NCBI GenBank assembly: GCA_022495005.1
Contig: JAGYXB010000569.1
Location: forward strand, 62,001-126,000
DNA from: Rhyacophila brunnea
Lineage: Eukaryota; Arthropoda; Insecta; Trichoptera; Rhyacophilidae
Direction of reading: 5' to 3'
DNA: 64,000 bases
The position numbers and the translations under genes are program-made. A model generated the notes under the pieces. That model did no database searches, had not been told where the DNA came from, and was given only the letters and a program-made list of their open reading frames with translations. Shown in pieces: positions 47,013-58,773 of this stretch; position 1 is the stretch's first letter, and every line of letters starts with the position of its first letter.

Positions 47013-49445
47013 TTATTTTTCTTTACACAAATTTCATTAAATTTAATAATAATGTCAAGATTTCCGACACTTACATAATGTACATAAATTTTTTTAAGCA
47101 TACTTTCAGTTCGGTAAGATAGTAGACGGGCCTTAAAGAATGTTTTCATGTTACTTTGTAGCAGTGGCATGCGGTGACTTTTGCTTGTAGGGATGCCGTT
47201 AAAAAATATATGTATTATATACCGACTTATGGTGTGGAATCGCAACATTGATAAGTCTGATATTTTAAAAATATTTACATAATATTATTAAGATAATACT
47301 TTAAAAGTTAAGTGAATATTTTGTGTACGTAGTTTATTGATTATATCTAGGGTTGCTTTGTAACTTCAATATTTATGGACTGTACGCCACCGCTGAATAA
47401 AATTTGTTGGCTAATAGTGAAAGATTATTTTATTTATGCTTTTAATATAGTAAGTAGGTACACTGAATAATTACCAATGATAAATTTGTTTTTTTATAGA
47501 TTTTTTGTGTGTGTGTATTTTTGTACAATCTAAGGTAAAAGTTCATGCCACAAAATGCCGATGTTATGATTATAGCTAGTGAGACATAAAAAGGGTCATC
47601 AAAACACATTTTATTTCCTGTTTCAGATACAGCCAATTTGGGTTTTATTACATATTATTTTTGAAATGATAATAAAACTTCATATTATTTTTACCATTGA
47701 AATATGTGATATTGGATAGAAATTTCATTTTAATGTGGTATCGTAAATTAGATTGGTTTTTACTATTCTGTAAACCGGATAAGTGGCAGATTTTTTATTC
47801 CTAAAACTGTTAGTTATAGGTTTAACTACTACATCGGTATAATTCACATGTGGCTTTTAAAGTTTGTTTGGACCCAGAAAATCAAACCCATAAATTGAGC
47901 AATTCGTTAGCAACACAACACTGTTAAAAACCCTTTTCGGGAAGCAGTCAATTATGACGAAACTTTTAAAGATATATCAAAATCATGAATAATAATACAA
48001 CGTAATAAGTATAATTCATACTTCAGATTTTACTATATTGACGGAAATATAGGAGACTGGCTATAATAATGTTTGATAAAAATGGGCGAAATATTGAATT
48101 GATGTTCATTGAAATACATTGAGACATCGACTAATACCGGCCTATAATAATGTTAGATATAATAACAATATATACATTAGAAAAAGAAGGATATACATGG
48201 AGAGTCTGAAGATGCTGAGAAGGAAAGCCAAGGTTTCTAAAACAGATTTCTTACAAATAGTTCAAAACTTGGATCAACTAGGATTTATATCATTATAATT
48301 ATTTACTTAACCAACTTTAACAAAAGCTTAAATTATTCTAGTTTTTCTTTAAAATGGTATTTTAACTGTTTAATAAAAACATTATGGAATTGTATTTATT
48401 TAGTGTTTATTAAATCCACAGAATAATAATATTATGCTAGGTTTTGGTTAATGTATAGATAATGAAATTGTTTCCTACTTGAGAAAATATCCTCATGCAA
48501 TGAAATATGCCAATTAATAATTATTTTTAAAAATCTACCCGAAACTTTTTTCATGTGGGCTATAAAATTTGTGGAAAAGTGTAAGAAAATAATGTTTGTT
48601 TGCTCATTTACTAGGCTATTGGTGAATTTATTATATTATGAAAGAACTAAATAATTTTGTTATTGCTCTGGAAACAAAGACGGCAGATTCCATTTTTGTA
48701 AAATGGTGGCAAGGCGATTTTATTAAAATGTCGTTTTTGTTTCTTATAGGTACAATTTATGGAAAAAAATATTCTCAAATTGTTGTTTGTATACTAATTA
48801 CAAATTATATTTTAGAATACTTCTTAGAAAAAAATCGACATTTTATAAATCTATATTTTTAAGGCAATGTTAAATAATACACAGACTTTTCATAGTGTCA
48901 CAATATTCTGTAAGCGTAGAAAATACCGATGCAATAATCAAAAAATATTATACTAATACGGATGACATGAAATAGAAAAAATATACTTTACTACTAATTA
49001 TGAAAATAAATATAATGCATTATTATAATATTTTCATACAGAGAAATGCGTGTTTAAGCTACAGTTACGAAGATAAAAGACGATTACATGGGTTATATAT
49101 AGACCGGGTTTATCTTACACCATTGAAACTTACCTATTGAAAACATTCATAATATATATTAAATAATAATAAAAATACAGTAACTACTTAATATAGACAA
49201 CATGTGACATTGCATAAATCCTGCGATGGAAAATCTTCAAGACTTAGAAGAAAATATGAAAATTATTAGAAGCTATTATAGTAACTGATAATAAGATGAT
49301 CAATCTGCACACCTATTTAACATAACGTACTTAAATAGAAATACAACACGTAGATAATTACTACCTACTTCATTCATAGTTTGTCAATTTATGGCTACGG
49401 CCGTATGTTGTAGCTTAACCACTGGGGAATGCCAAAATAAATGGC
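47013..49445. other. Interior between the inverted arms
   Basis: AT-rich. A CAGTGGCATGCGG start at 47162 and a GCCACCGCTG at about 47387 hint at a small hAT relic without a matching target duplication. A 74-codon frame (48638-48862) is not recognisable as a transposase. Confidence 0.3.
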
Positions 49446-50007
49446 GTATTTCAAAAAAACACTACCTTATTCTTAGGTCAATAACTATTATAAAGCAATC
49501 ATTATTCATAAGATATTTATCACAGTTGAATGGTCAAAAAAATAGCTTATAATTAGTATCTTTACAATTATCTTCAAATGTGTTAATCTTGATGATTTTT
49601 GAATAATAAAATGCCTAATTCTTGTCAAATTTGGGATCACAGAGATTATCAATATAATTTTTTATCGTGAATATTTTACTAAAATTATCTCATCATAAAT
49701 TATACTAATGGTTTTATAAATGCGTTAAAAATTAATAAATGTAAAAAATCTTAACACCACTGCACATTCATGTACCGAAATATGACTATATTCTAAAACA
49801 TTAGAGTGAGAGATTTAAAAGAATACTATTTTATGTAACAAAAATACTTTATGCAGTCATCAAATGTTTAAAATAACTATAAAGGATAATAAGGCTTCAA
49901 AATAATATAAATAGATTATCTACAACGTTTAAGGAGTGTCCAGGATCATGGTTTGAAAATACAATAAAAACTCAATTTTGAGCTACGACGAGCATGTCCC
50001 CCCTTAA
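49446..50007 (+). repeat. Unclassified dispersed repeat, copy 2 (uninterrupted)
   Basis: Collinear with the split copy at 12371-14202, including ACACCACTGCACAT and GATTATCTACAACGTTTAAG. It starts GTATTTCAAAAAAACACTAC and ends near CCCCCCTTAA. No target duplication or inverted termini seen. It lies between the arms of the 46565-50976 inverted pair. Confidence 0.8.
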
Positions 50008-50528
50008 GTGAAATAATTGGTAAGTTAAATCGCCTTTAGAATTGAAATAAAATCCTACGTTACAAAGTAAAATGGAAACCAGGCGACGATTTTGTCTCGA
50101 AGCTCAGTAAAACGAGAAAAATTATCTTTTCTCCGGTGAAAATGCGATAAAGGAAAATATGAATGCTGTGCGATTTTAAAGCCGTCCATTTCCCGAGTCA
50201 CAGAGCTAACAAAACGATATTTTCCTCTCAGTTTTGAGGTAATACTTTATGCGCTCAGTCGTTTGGTCTGAATTCATTTTCAGTTGGTTCTTAGATATCG
50301 GTACTCAGAAGAACTAATAATGTTACCAACAAAAAACATCAGTAGTAAAATTTACATATTTTAAAAACGTATTGTGTACAAAACAAATTATTATTTTATG
50401 TCTTTCACATTATGACATTAAGACTGAAAAATACTAGGTAAAATTGGTAATAAAAATACAAATAAATAAGAGATTTTTTTAAATTAAAAACAAAATAGGT
50501 GCACACTAAAAATATCTACGTCTAAAAA
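50008..50528. other. Unassigned stretch
   Basis: Nothing recognised. Confidence 0.25.
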
Positions 50529-50976
50529 CCCGCAGTATTAATTGGGCGAGGTTGTGTAAACGCCGAAATCTACGGTATGTACGAATATTCCAATACGGTT
50601 CAACCAATTAAGATTTTGAGATGATGTTAATATAATTAATATATACCACCTCTCATATTATAATGACTGATGCAACCACCGGAAAGGCGTAAATAAATTA
50701 TTTCGATTTATTAAAATCGTTTATAAATAGGTACACATTTATTATATTTCTGTACATTTTTACAAAACTTCTTTGTTTAACCACCAATCTGTATACGTGA
50801 CATCCATACCAGATCGATTTATCGTCTACCTAGAATTCATATCAATCACTACCTTCTTTGCAATGAAATTATAAATACTGAGGCATCTTTTGAATTTGGT
50901 ATTCTCTTAGGTGATTATGATTAAGTTTGATATCAAAGCACACTAAAACTAATACAGGAAACCCAACGGAATGCAA
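50529..50976 (-). repeat. Large inverted repeat, right arm (448 bp)
   Basis: Reverse complement of 46565-47012. Visible differences include GAACCGTATTGG preceded by TTTTTT in one arm and TTGGTT in the other. Confidence 0.9.
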
Positions 50977-51474
50977 TAATGAAACAATGGATATCTCGGG
51001 AATTTCAAGAATTTTATGGTAAAATTCCACATAATTCCTCATCAGCTGATGTCCCGGAGAATGACCAGGAATAATTCTCATTGCGTTGATTTTTTTCTAG
51101 AGCAGTAATAAATTTCAAATAATATTGTGCTTATGTAAATTTAAAAAAATATATAATTCCTTTTCATATGTAGACTTACTGAAATATTTTGTGTATTTAT
51201 AATACGAGTATAATAATTATTAATAATGATGCACAGGAAATAAAAATAATTTATACCTATATGGACTTCCGTGTATTATTTATAGGTGAAGTATTGATTA
51301 GTGCGATGGCTCAGGTCCATAGTGGGACAACTAGGAATTGGTAATTTCGAGTAATGGCTGATCAAAGTTTTGACTCACCTAAACTGACTTGTAGAAAAGT
51401 GACGGTTTATTATTTGTATTATCTTTTTAGTGAAATATGTTATGAATAGTATGTAGTTTTAGGGCTCAAGTTTT
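50977..51474. other. Unassigned stretch
   Basis: Nothing recognised. Confidence 0.25.
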
Positions 51475-53830
51475 TATCATAATGATTTTAATAGTTTTGA
51501 GCAATAATCGGACATAACCCTCTATGGAGCTGACAACTCTGCATGAATACTGACAATAATTAGACTTATCACTATAGAACTGACAACTTTACAATATTGA
51601 GTTAACATAATGTTCTTTATTGGCGTCATCTCAAAACATCAGTCACTGATAACAGTATATCCACATATTGGGTAACCACTAGTGGCGAAGGGTGGAGGTA
51701 GGCTGTTAAGATTGGACATAAATGGTTCACAATAAACTCCGTCAGTTATAGGTATTTGTTTTCATTGAACGTCTACAATTATTATTTACAGATGGCGTTG
51801 GTAAGTTTTTAAAAATCAATTAAGCTTGCAGTCGATGAAATCCATCCATCATGGCCCCCACAAAGGGGGACTGACAGGGCTCTAGCCTGGGGGCCCGAGC
51901 TCAGGAAGGGCCCGGCGTTGCGAGTCGACCAGACAAGTGATCTAAACACATTCAAAACTCAAAATTCAAAAACAAATTCTCTAATAGTAAAAGAAAAAGT
52001 CGTCTGTGGAGCTATTTTTCTTCAATAATGTTATTTTTTAAAATACTGTGGTTGTACGATACAAATTTTATTGCGTATCGATACTCGCCAACTCCATAAT
52101 TCAAATGGATGTACTTATTAAAATATGCAAAAAAACACTAAATATACACATTTATTTTACCGCGAACACCATTTGGAAAACGCTATTGTATCACACTGCC
52201 TTTATCTTTAGCGATAGGTAGGGGGGGCGCCAAAGATCCTAGCCTGGGGGCCCGCTTCAGGGTGTGGGAGCCATGCCATCCATTCCAGTGTCCATTTCTT
52301 TACATATTGTATATAGTTTGCCAGTTTTCTTGGCTAATCGTATTATTGGGGCTACAGAAATGTATGTATAGGTCTCTTAGACATCTTTTTTTCTCTCGCT
52401 CTATTAACGCATGCATGGCATCATCACCTTAATTTTGAGTATGACCCACATCCAAAAATTTGTGGCAGATTTCTTCAATGAGATCTATTGAATTGACTGC
52501 GTACCTACATTGATAGGGAAGCAACAAATTATTTTTTTTGTTGACCCGCACAATTATCCAAATATAATACATTATTTTGTGATGGGTTTACTTGTAAAAA
52601 AGCTAACAAGCAGCTACCTATTTCGTTTGAACCCCTTTTTCCTAAGCCCTCATGCCATAAGTAACAGTGGCCTTGCTTCTTTGTTATGTCGTAAATATAA
52701 TGTATTTAACCGGTGTTTATTAGAGAAGCTACTAATGTTTCCGGAGCGCACTGCTAGAACAGCTTGCAGATCGAAGCAAGCAACTTTGACCAAACTCGAA
52801 GAAACGTAATTTTCTTTTATATGCTTGTGTAGGTACCTAATTGCTCCTCTTTTCAAATTTTTTCTTCCGGGCTTGAATTTTTAAAAATATGACAAGATGT
52901 GATACATTGGTCCTTTTTCGGGACAAAAATCCAAATTTAACACCGCGGTGTTAAAAATAATTGTATCCTACATATGTTTTTTTTTACAATCGGCATATAT
53001 TTCTCCGTACAAAATTCTTGGTATAGCCTGTACATTGTGGCAATGTTCAGGCTTCCATCGAGATACATTTTTTCACTATAAGCTCTACAATAATGGGATG
53101 ACATTACTGGAAATGATTTGATGTGATTACGGATTTTTTCCTTTATTTCATCATCAATTCTCACTCCACCTTTCCCATTCCTTCCCTTTAAATCTGAATG
53201 CAACACTCCATGTTTGTGTTTTTATGTGCAATTTCAATCATTGTCTTGCATTTATTATGCTCAAAGTATTCATATAAAAAATGCATGCTCTTATTTGGAT
53301 CCCATTTATATCAAAACAGTACGCCTTGTTAACTGTACGTGTACTACCAGGAGTTTACATTCTGTACTTTGGAATAACTGGCGTGATGCACCTTAATAAA
53401 TAAACTCACGTCGTCGATCATCGTCTCCGATCCACCAAAAACTTTGGTGGGTTTGTTCCCTTTGATTGAATTCAATTTTATCATAACATGTTAATCTGCA
53501 CTTCTCAGCACACGGTGATCCTACTTTCATAATGATAGAACGCCATTTTGAGTTATCCCTTTATGAAATGCAATAATTCACAAAACAATATTTTCACAAA
53601 ACGGTATCTCAAGTTGTCCTTTTATGGAACTGAGAGAGTGTTTAAGTTTATTTATTTCCATATGAAGACATCTGTCCAACGAGAGAAAACCAGTATTTTT
53701 TACGAGTTGTCCTTTTGTGGAACTGAAAAGGAGTAATATTCAAATATAATGGGTAATTTAACTCAAAACATCAAATTTTGGACTTGTACTTCTATGGAAC
53801 TGAGCCATCGATATGAGTAGTACACCGTGT
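51475..53830 (-). mobile_element. Probable DNA-transposon relic with subterminal motif repeats
   Basis: A transposon-associated coding fragment (52645-53206) is bracketed by copies of TATGGAACTGA or close variants: 51523, 51573, 53623, 53716 and 53793. CTCAAAACATCA occurs on both sides (about 51631 and 53762). A GC-rich insert at 51850-52270 has the 16-mer CTAGCCTGGGGGCCCG twice. Exact termini and target duplication were not found, so limits are approximate. Confidence 0.4.
52645..53206 (-). pseudogene. Fragment of an uncharacterised transposon-associated protein family
   Basis: On the minus strand, GRNGKGGVRIDDEIKEKIRN, HIKSFPVMSSHYCRA, YLDGSLNIATMYRLYQEFC and then, after frame breaks, VACFDLQAVLAVRSGN with NKHRLNTLYL. 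The motif order (HI.SFP..SHY.R..., YL...LNI..MY.LY..., FDLQ.VL..) recurs in a repetitive protein family I remember from arthropod and cnidarian genomes. I cannot give it a reliable name. The upstream end and the catalytic remainder are missing, so it is non-functional. Confidence 0.55.
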
Positions 53831-54884
53831 CATGGAAAGTTGCATGTTATAAATAACGCGGAAGGACCAAAAAATAAAACAGTGTGTAAATAATATATAA
53901 CACGTAGCCAATAAAATGATCTGTAATTTTAAATCCATAACTGCATGACCTTTTATATAATATATATAAAAAGTTAAGAACACACAAACTTTCAAACTTG
54001 ATTATCTCAAAACTATTATTTTTGACGTAATGATTTTCCACAGTATACTCACGATATAGAGGTTGCCAAGCCAACAGTTTAATGTGAATCAGTTAAATAC
54101 TTCAATCGGCTTGTCGACAACCGCTGGATAAATGCAGTCATATAGTTGTAGTAAATGACTTCAGAGCCACCTGAAAACCTACCGAATCGACGAACTCAAT
54201 TTTGGTGGATGTACGTGGTAGAAAATGTTTATGGGAGGATTACGTTCAACAGTGGATTGACACGGGGAAATATTCAACCACTATGTCCTTCCCGTTATCA
54301 TAATATCATGACATTATATCATATACATGCTGTCAATGAGTCAACTTAGAAGAGCACGTCGCGGAAATATGCAGGGAATAACGCATAATGATAAAAAAAC
54401 TAAATTTTTGTATAATCGAACGAATAAAGAAGGGTAGGTTTTCGATATGCTCGAGACAGATAAATGCATTAGATGAAAATGAGCAGTATAGAGTTTGAAG
54501 CAAAGATATTATCTGGACCCGTAAAACCCAATAGTTACTAAACGTTTGAAAGGCCGTTGGTCGGACACGGTTTTACACCAAGTAATTATAACTATATTAT
54601 TATTAATAATTAGGTAACTAACTACTCACCAGTGGCAATAAAGATTTAGTAAGAAAAACAAATCATATTATTTATCAAATTGATTAAAGAAGATTCATTT
54701 TTAATTTACGTAATTAAACGTTTCTCTGGCGAATCTTGAACTGTATTTATAAATACAAATAATTACAAGATAAAAAGAACTTTTTATATACCTACCACGT
54801 TTTTGAATCTTCTGTTGAATCTTATAAACCTGACAATTTTATGTATTATTAAAAACTTTTTATTGTACTTGATAGAAATACTGA
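53831..54884. other. Unassigned stretch
   Basis: A 64-codon plus frame at 54155-54349 (FWWMYVVENVYGRITF) has no family or splice support. Confidence 0.25.
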
Positions 54885-55240
54885 ATAAATACAGAATACA
54901 GAAATGTCATTCTGACATTTCATATCGATTTCCATAGTTTAGTAACGCACGTATATATTAATAATTTAGTTGCTACGACCCACTTACCAACCAACAATAA
55001 TAACTTTCCATACAAAACAGAATTAACTGACAATGTATTCAATTCTGCTTAAAAATGGCTAAAAGTATTAAACGAATGCATTGTCGTCGTGTTCTGATAT
55101 ATTATAAAAGTTTCAAATGTCTAGCTAGACGGGAAGTTAGTTAAAAATCTTCAATCTTCTAATACAAATCTTGGACAAACAAGAAAAAATCTGTACCGGA
55201 CAAAAAACAAGAATACGAGCTAATAAAAACGTGGTATAAT
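54885..55240 (+). repeat. Direct repeat, copy 1
   Basis: Shares with 57517-57880 a head palindrome (AAATGTCATTCTGACATTT), ACGCACGTATATATTAATAA, AACTTTCCATA, TCAATTCTGCTTAAA and GAGCTAATAAAAACG. No terminal inverted repeats or coding frame. Confidence 0.8.
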
Positions 55241-55689
55241 ATTTGAAAGCTTCAAAATCTATTTTCCATTGAGTTAATCACTGACTACCCACAAGAAGGT
55301 TAACACAAATGGGTTTTAAACAAAAAAAAAAAATATTTTATTTATATTATTAGAGACTTTCCCATTAATAAAACGAATTATGTAAATAAAACTGTTTACA
55401 GTACTAAAATGGTTAGGCTTATTACATTTTAATTATACATTTTTGGGTAAATACTTAAACAATGCACTTAATAAACAATGGAAATGAGTTGTTTCTATAT
55501 TTTTTACGTAATGTTAATTTGGTATAAATAAATGAGAATAATTAATAATTAATGTTGTGTTAAAATAAACGTTCATATAATATTATTGAAAAACAGTTTA
55601 TTTCATAAAATTAATAATCTTTTAGTTTATATATTCAAAATAGTTTATAATTCAAATGATATACAATAAAAACATGGATATAGAATGGC
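55241..55689. other. Unassigned AT-rich stretch
   Basis: Nothing recognised. Confidence 0.25.
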
Positions 55690-56320
55690 TAAAAAATGAC
55701 CATCAATGGAAAGGGCGGATGTGAAGCCGAAATAACAAGGCGCACACAGATTGCAAAAAATGCGATGACACGTCTTACTACTATATGGATGGATCGGGGA
55801 ATTTCGATTGCCACAAAAATGATGCTTGTGTAGACATTAGTGTTCTCGATATTTCTATACGGAGTCGAGTCGTGGACCCTGAAGGCAAGGGAACGGAAGA
55901 CAATTGATGCGTTTGAGATGTGGTGTTGGCGCCGAATGCTTCGTATTTCCTGGACGGAGCACAGGACGAACCAGTCAATCATCCAGAGTCTGAAGATAAA
56001 GGAACGGCTCTTGACAATATGTCTGAGACGAATTCTGCAATTTTTTGAACATATTGTCAGGCCCGGACTGGATAACCTGGAGAGACTGGTCGTTTTGGGG
56101 GGGGGGCACTATCCATTCTGCCATGAGAGAAGCGGAAGATCGATCGACCAAGATCGGAATGTCTTGGTCGCTCAAAGGATGACGAAATTCAAATGTGGTC
56201 ACGATCCTCAGCCATGAGTGTACGACCAAGAAGAAAAAGATAGAATAATAAAACATTACTTTTAAAATCATAATCGTAGAGGCGAAGGACCTTAAAGAAG
56301 AAGAAGAAGTTGACAATAAT
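55690..56320 (+). pseudogene. LINE C-terminal fragment with AAGAAG tail
   Basis: The plus strand encodes CEAEITRRTQIAKNAMTRL, GVESWTLKARERKTIDAF, EMWCWRRMLRISWTEHR and LTICLRRILQFFEHIV, the region between catalytic box and C terminus of a non-LTR polymerase. A 10-base G-run at about 56097-56106 and frameshifts disrupt the end. The 3' tail AAGAAGAAGAAG lies near 56297-56308. One in-frame TAG precedes TLVFSIFLYG. Confidence 0.8.
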
Positions 56321-57337
56321 AATGAAATTCATAAATATTATACACATACCTACCTACTGTTCAAATTAATTTATTTTAAATAAAGTGACCTTTACAATTT
56401 GTAAATTCAAGATTTTGTGTATAAAACGGACTTTTATTGTTTCATCTACTTATAGCATAAAAATTATTTAGCAATCACCAAATCTCGAGTTTCACTATTT
56501 TCAACTTACGACTAGTTCTGCTTGTTTCATTCCCCTCCATCTACATCCTCGCCCTCTCTCAAGTTACACTGCCCCCAATTCTGAAAGCCCTAAGTCTGTA
56601 TTCTTCACCATACTTGGCTTATACCACTGGCACCCAAACTTATGGGAACCATATTTTCTTATTTTGTTCGTATAAAAGTTTTATTCCATCCAGATAAACT
56701 ATCTGTATTCTTATATTATACTAACTGGATAGTTTTATAGCTAAATACTGTAATTTTCTTGAATAAATATTTTTTATACGTAAATTTATAACAGCAATGA
56801 TCACATTTTGATCAAAACTCGTACCGTTTAAATAAAATATGGCGTACCTATTATTTATGTTTCAAAAATGCAATATATTATATAAATGCATGGCAAGTTG
56901 CTATTTTCGCTGTTATTTCATTTGTATTATTTAGAGAACACAAGACAATTTGTATATGGAATATTTTAATTTTAGAGACACGCGCTCATCATAATGGTCA
57001 ACCCAAAGAGGGTTACAACTATTTGGAAAGAGTCTAATGAAACTGTTCCATAAAAATCTTATATGCTGTATGTTATCCTATTGAAAAATAACGGCAATAG
57101 TTTTTCAACTGACGCTCTATCTATCTTGGGTCCTCCCTCTCGATCTGTATACACAGGTATGGGGCGCATCCACGATGCTCCCCAAAGCCGAGGAAACGGA
57201 CATCGGTTAATTTCATATTACGCCGCCTCCCCGCCTTGAAATTTCGGTTTTAATATTACATAAAAGCAACAAATTATTTCTCAAAAAATAAAATAATTAC
57301 TAATTTATTTATATTATAATAATTTTTAATCATTTAA
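56321..57337. other. Unassigned stretch; GC-richer at 57110-57240
   Basis: No gene recognised. The GC-richer part (CCTCCCTCTCGATCTG, GCCGCCTCCCCGCC) has no frame of note. Confidence 0.25.
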
Positions 57338-57505
57338 TTAGACACCCACGATGGCTGCGCGGCTTAAGCGTTGAACTATAACGCCGTGGGTCCCAGGTTC
57401 GAATCCTGGGTCTGGCAAGTACACATATTGTTTTTCAATTTGTGTCTGTCAGGATATGGACCTAATATTATGTTTAGCATGTGGCTGACATCCACATATA
57501 AAAAC
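57338..57505 (+). mobile_element. tRNA-derived SINE, family A, copy 4 (3'-shortened)
   Basis: Head ACGATGGCTGCGCGGCTTAA, possible anticodon-like stem GCGTT/AACGC, and intact B box CCCAGGTTCGAATCCTGGG. The body TACACATATTG and GTGGCTGACATCCA stops before the terminal CATATTATGATC block. The best-preserved tRNA-like head in the window. Confidence 0.85.
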
Positions 57506-57516
57506 AAACACACAAA

Positions 57517-57880
57517 CAAATAAAGAATACTGAAATGTCATTTTGACATTTCATTTTGATTTCCATAGTAACGCACGTATATATTAATAATTTAGTTGCT
57601 AATACCATCCCCTTTTACACAAGTCCACCCCATTTTCCACAAGTCTTTTACTTTTTACGGATTTTTCTGAAATAACTTTCCATAAAGAACAGAATTAACT
57701 GAAAATGAATTCAATTCTGCTTAAAGATGGCTAAAAGTATTAAAAGAATGCATTGGCATTGTGTTCTGATATATTCTAAAAGTTTCAAATGTCTAGCTAG
57801 TCGGAAAGTTAGATAAAAATCGATTGCAAGATTTGTAGTGGACAAACAAGAACACGAGCTAATAAAAACGTTGTAAAATA
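57517..57880 (+). repeat. Direct repeat, copy 2
   Basis: Second copy of the 54885-55240 repeat, with the palindromic head AAATGTCATTTTGACATTT and an extra C/A-rich block (CACAAGTCCACCCCATTTTC) relative to copy 1. Confidence 0.8.
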
Positions 57881-58773
57881 CTTCTTCCTATTTAAATATA
57901 TTTTAATGGATTTAGGAAGGAAGGAAGAAAAGGTTTTTGGTAGATGTGAGTGAAAATCTCTATACTTAAATGAATTTGCAATTGAAAATTCTCAAAGATT
58001 ATTGATACACTAGTCTTTTTTCACTTTCAATTGTATGTAATATTATGTGGTCTACATATTTTAGATATAGTTTTCTTCAACCTCTTCTAAGTGAAAATAG
58101 TTTACTATTGACGTACCTATTTACTTAAATTCGACATATTGAAATAAAGGAATCAATGAAAGTTTTAAAACAGATAAATATATATTTGAAATGGAATATA
58201 AAATAAAATACATATGCTTTAATGACGATCGCGCACGATGGCATCAAAAAATAACAAACTGAAAATAATCTCTCAAAACTTGCACCCCAAGCTTTCAGTG
58301 GTAGAGAGGTTTTAGTGCCGCAGTATCCTTTCGACAATCGCTTGCCCTACTTTATCGCTCTGTCTCCACACAAATACATGCAAAACTAAGCTCACTGTCA
58401 TACGGTATCAGGACCCCAGGCTTCCGGGAATATGTAGATAGAACTTCTTGTTTTATACGAGGATCTCTCGATAAAAGTGATTTATTACCTAACTTCATTC
58501 CACGTGTGCTTTCAAAGCCGAAATCCTGATTTTATCCCCGCCGTATAGACGTCACATCTTTGACAGCTTAACATATTTATCTGATTCGCGCGAATTAATT
58601 ACTTACACCCGAATAATAGCATCCTTGGGAATAAACATCTGTTTATTATACTATAAATTGTTATCATAACATTAACATCTGAAATCTTAAAAACGTCAAC
58701 TTATTTTAATATTCCATGAACAATTATTGATGAAATTAACAAATAATTATTTTCTTCAATATTTTGCGATTTA
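57881..58773. other. Unassigned stretch
   Basis: Some GC-richer DNA at 58225-58570, but no recognised exon or element. Confidence 0.25.

Noticed and set aside
47162..47396. hAT MITE between CAGTGGCATGC and GCCACCGCTG
   Set aside because: The inverted ends match only partly and the flanking 8-mers differ.
48638..48862. Transposase gene between the inverted arms
   Set aside because: Seventy-four codons with hydrophobic AT-rich composition, without any DDE-type or helix-turn-helix motif.
54885..57880. LTR retrotransposon with the direct repeats as LTRs
   Set aside because: The repeats lack TG...CA ends, and the interior holds a LINE tail and a SINE rather than gag-pol.
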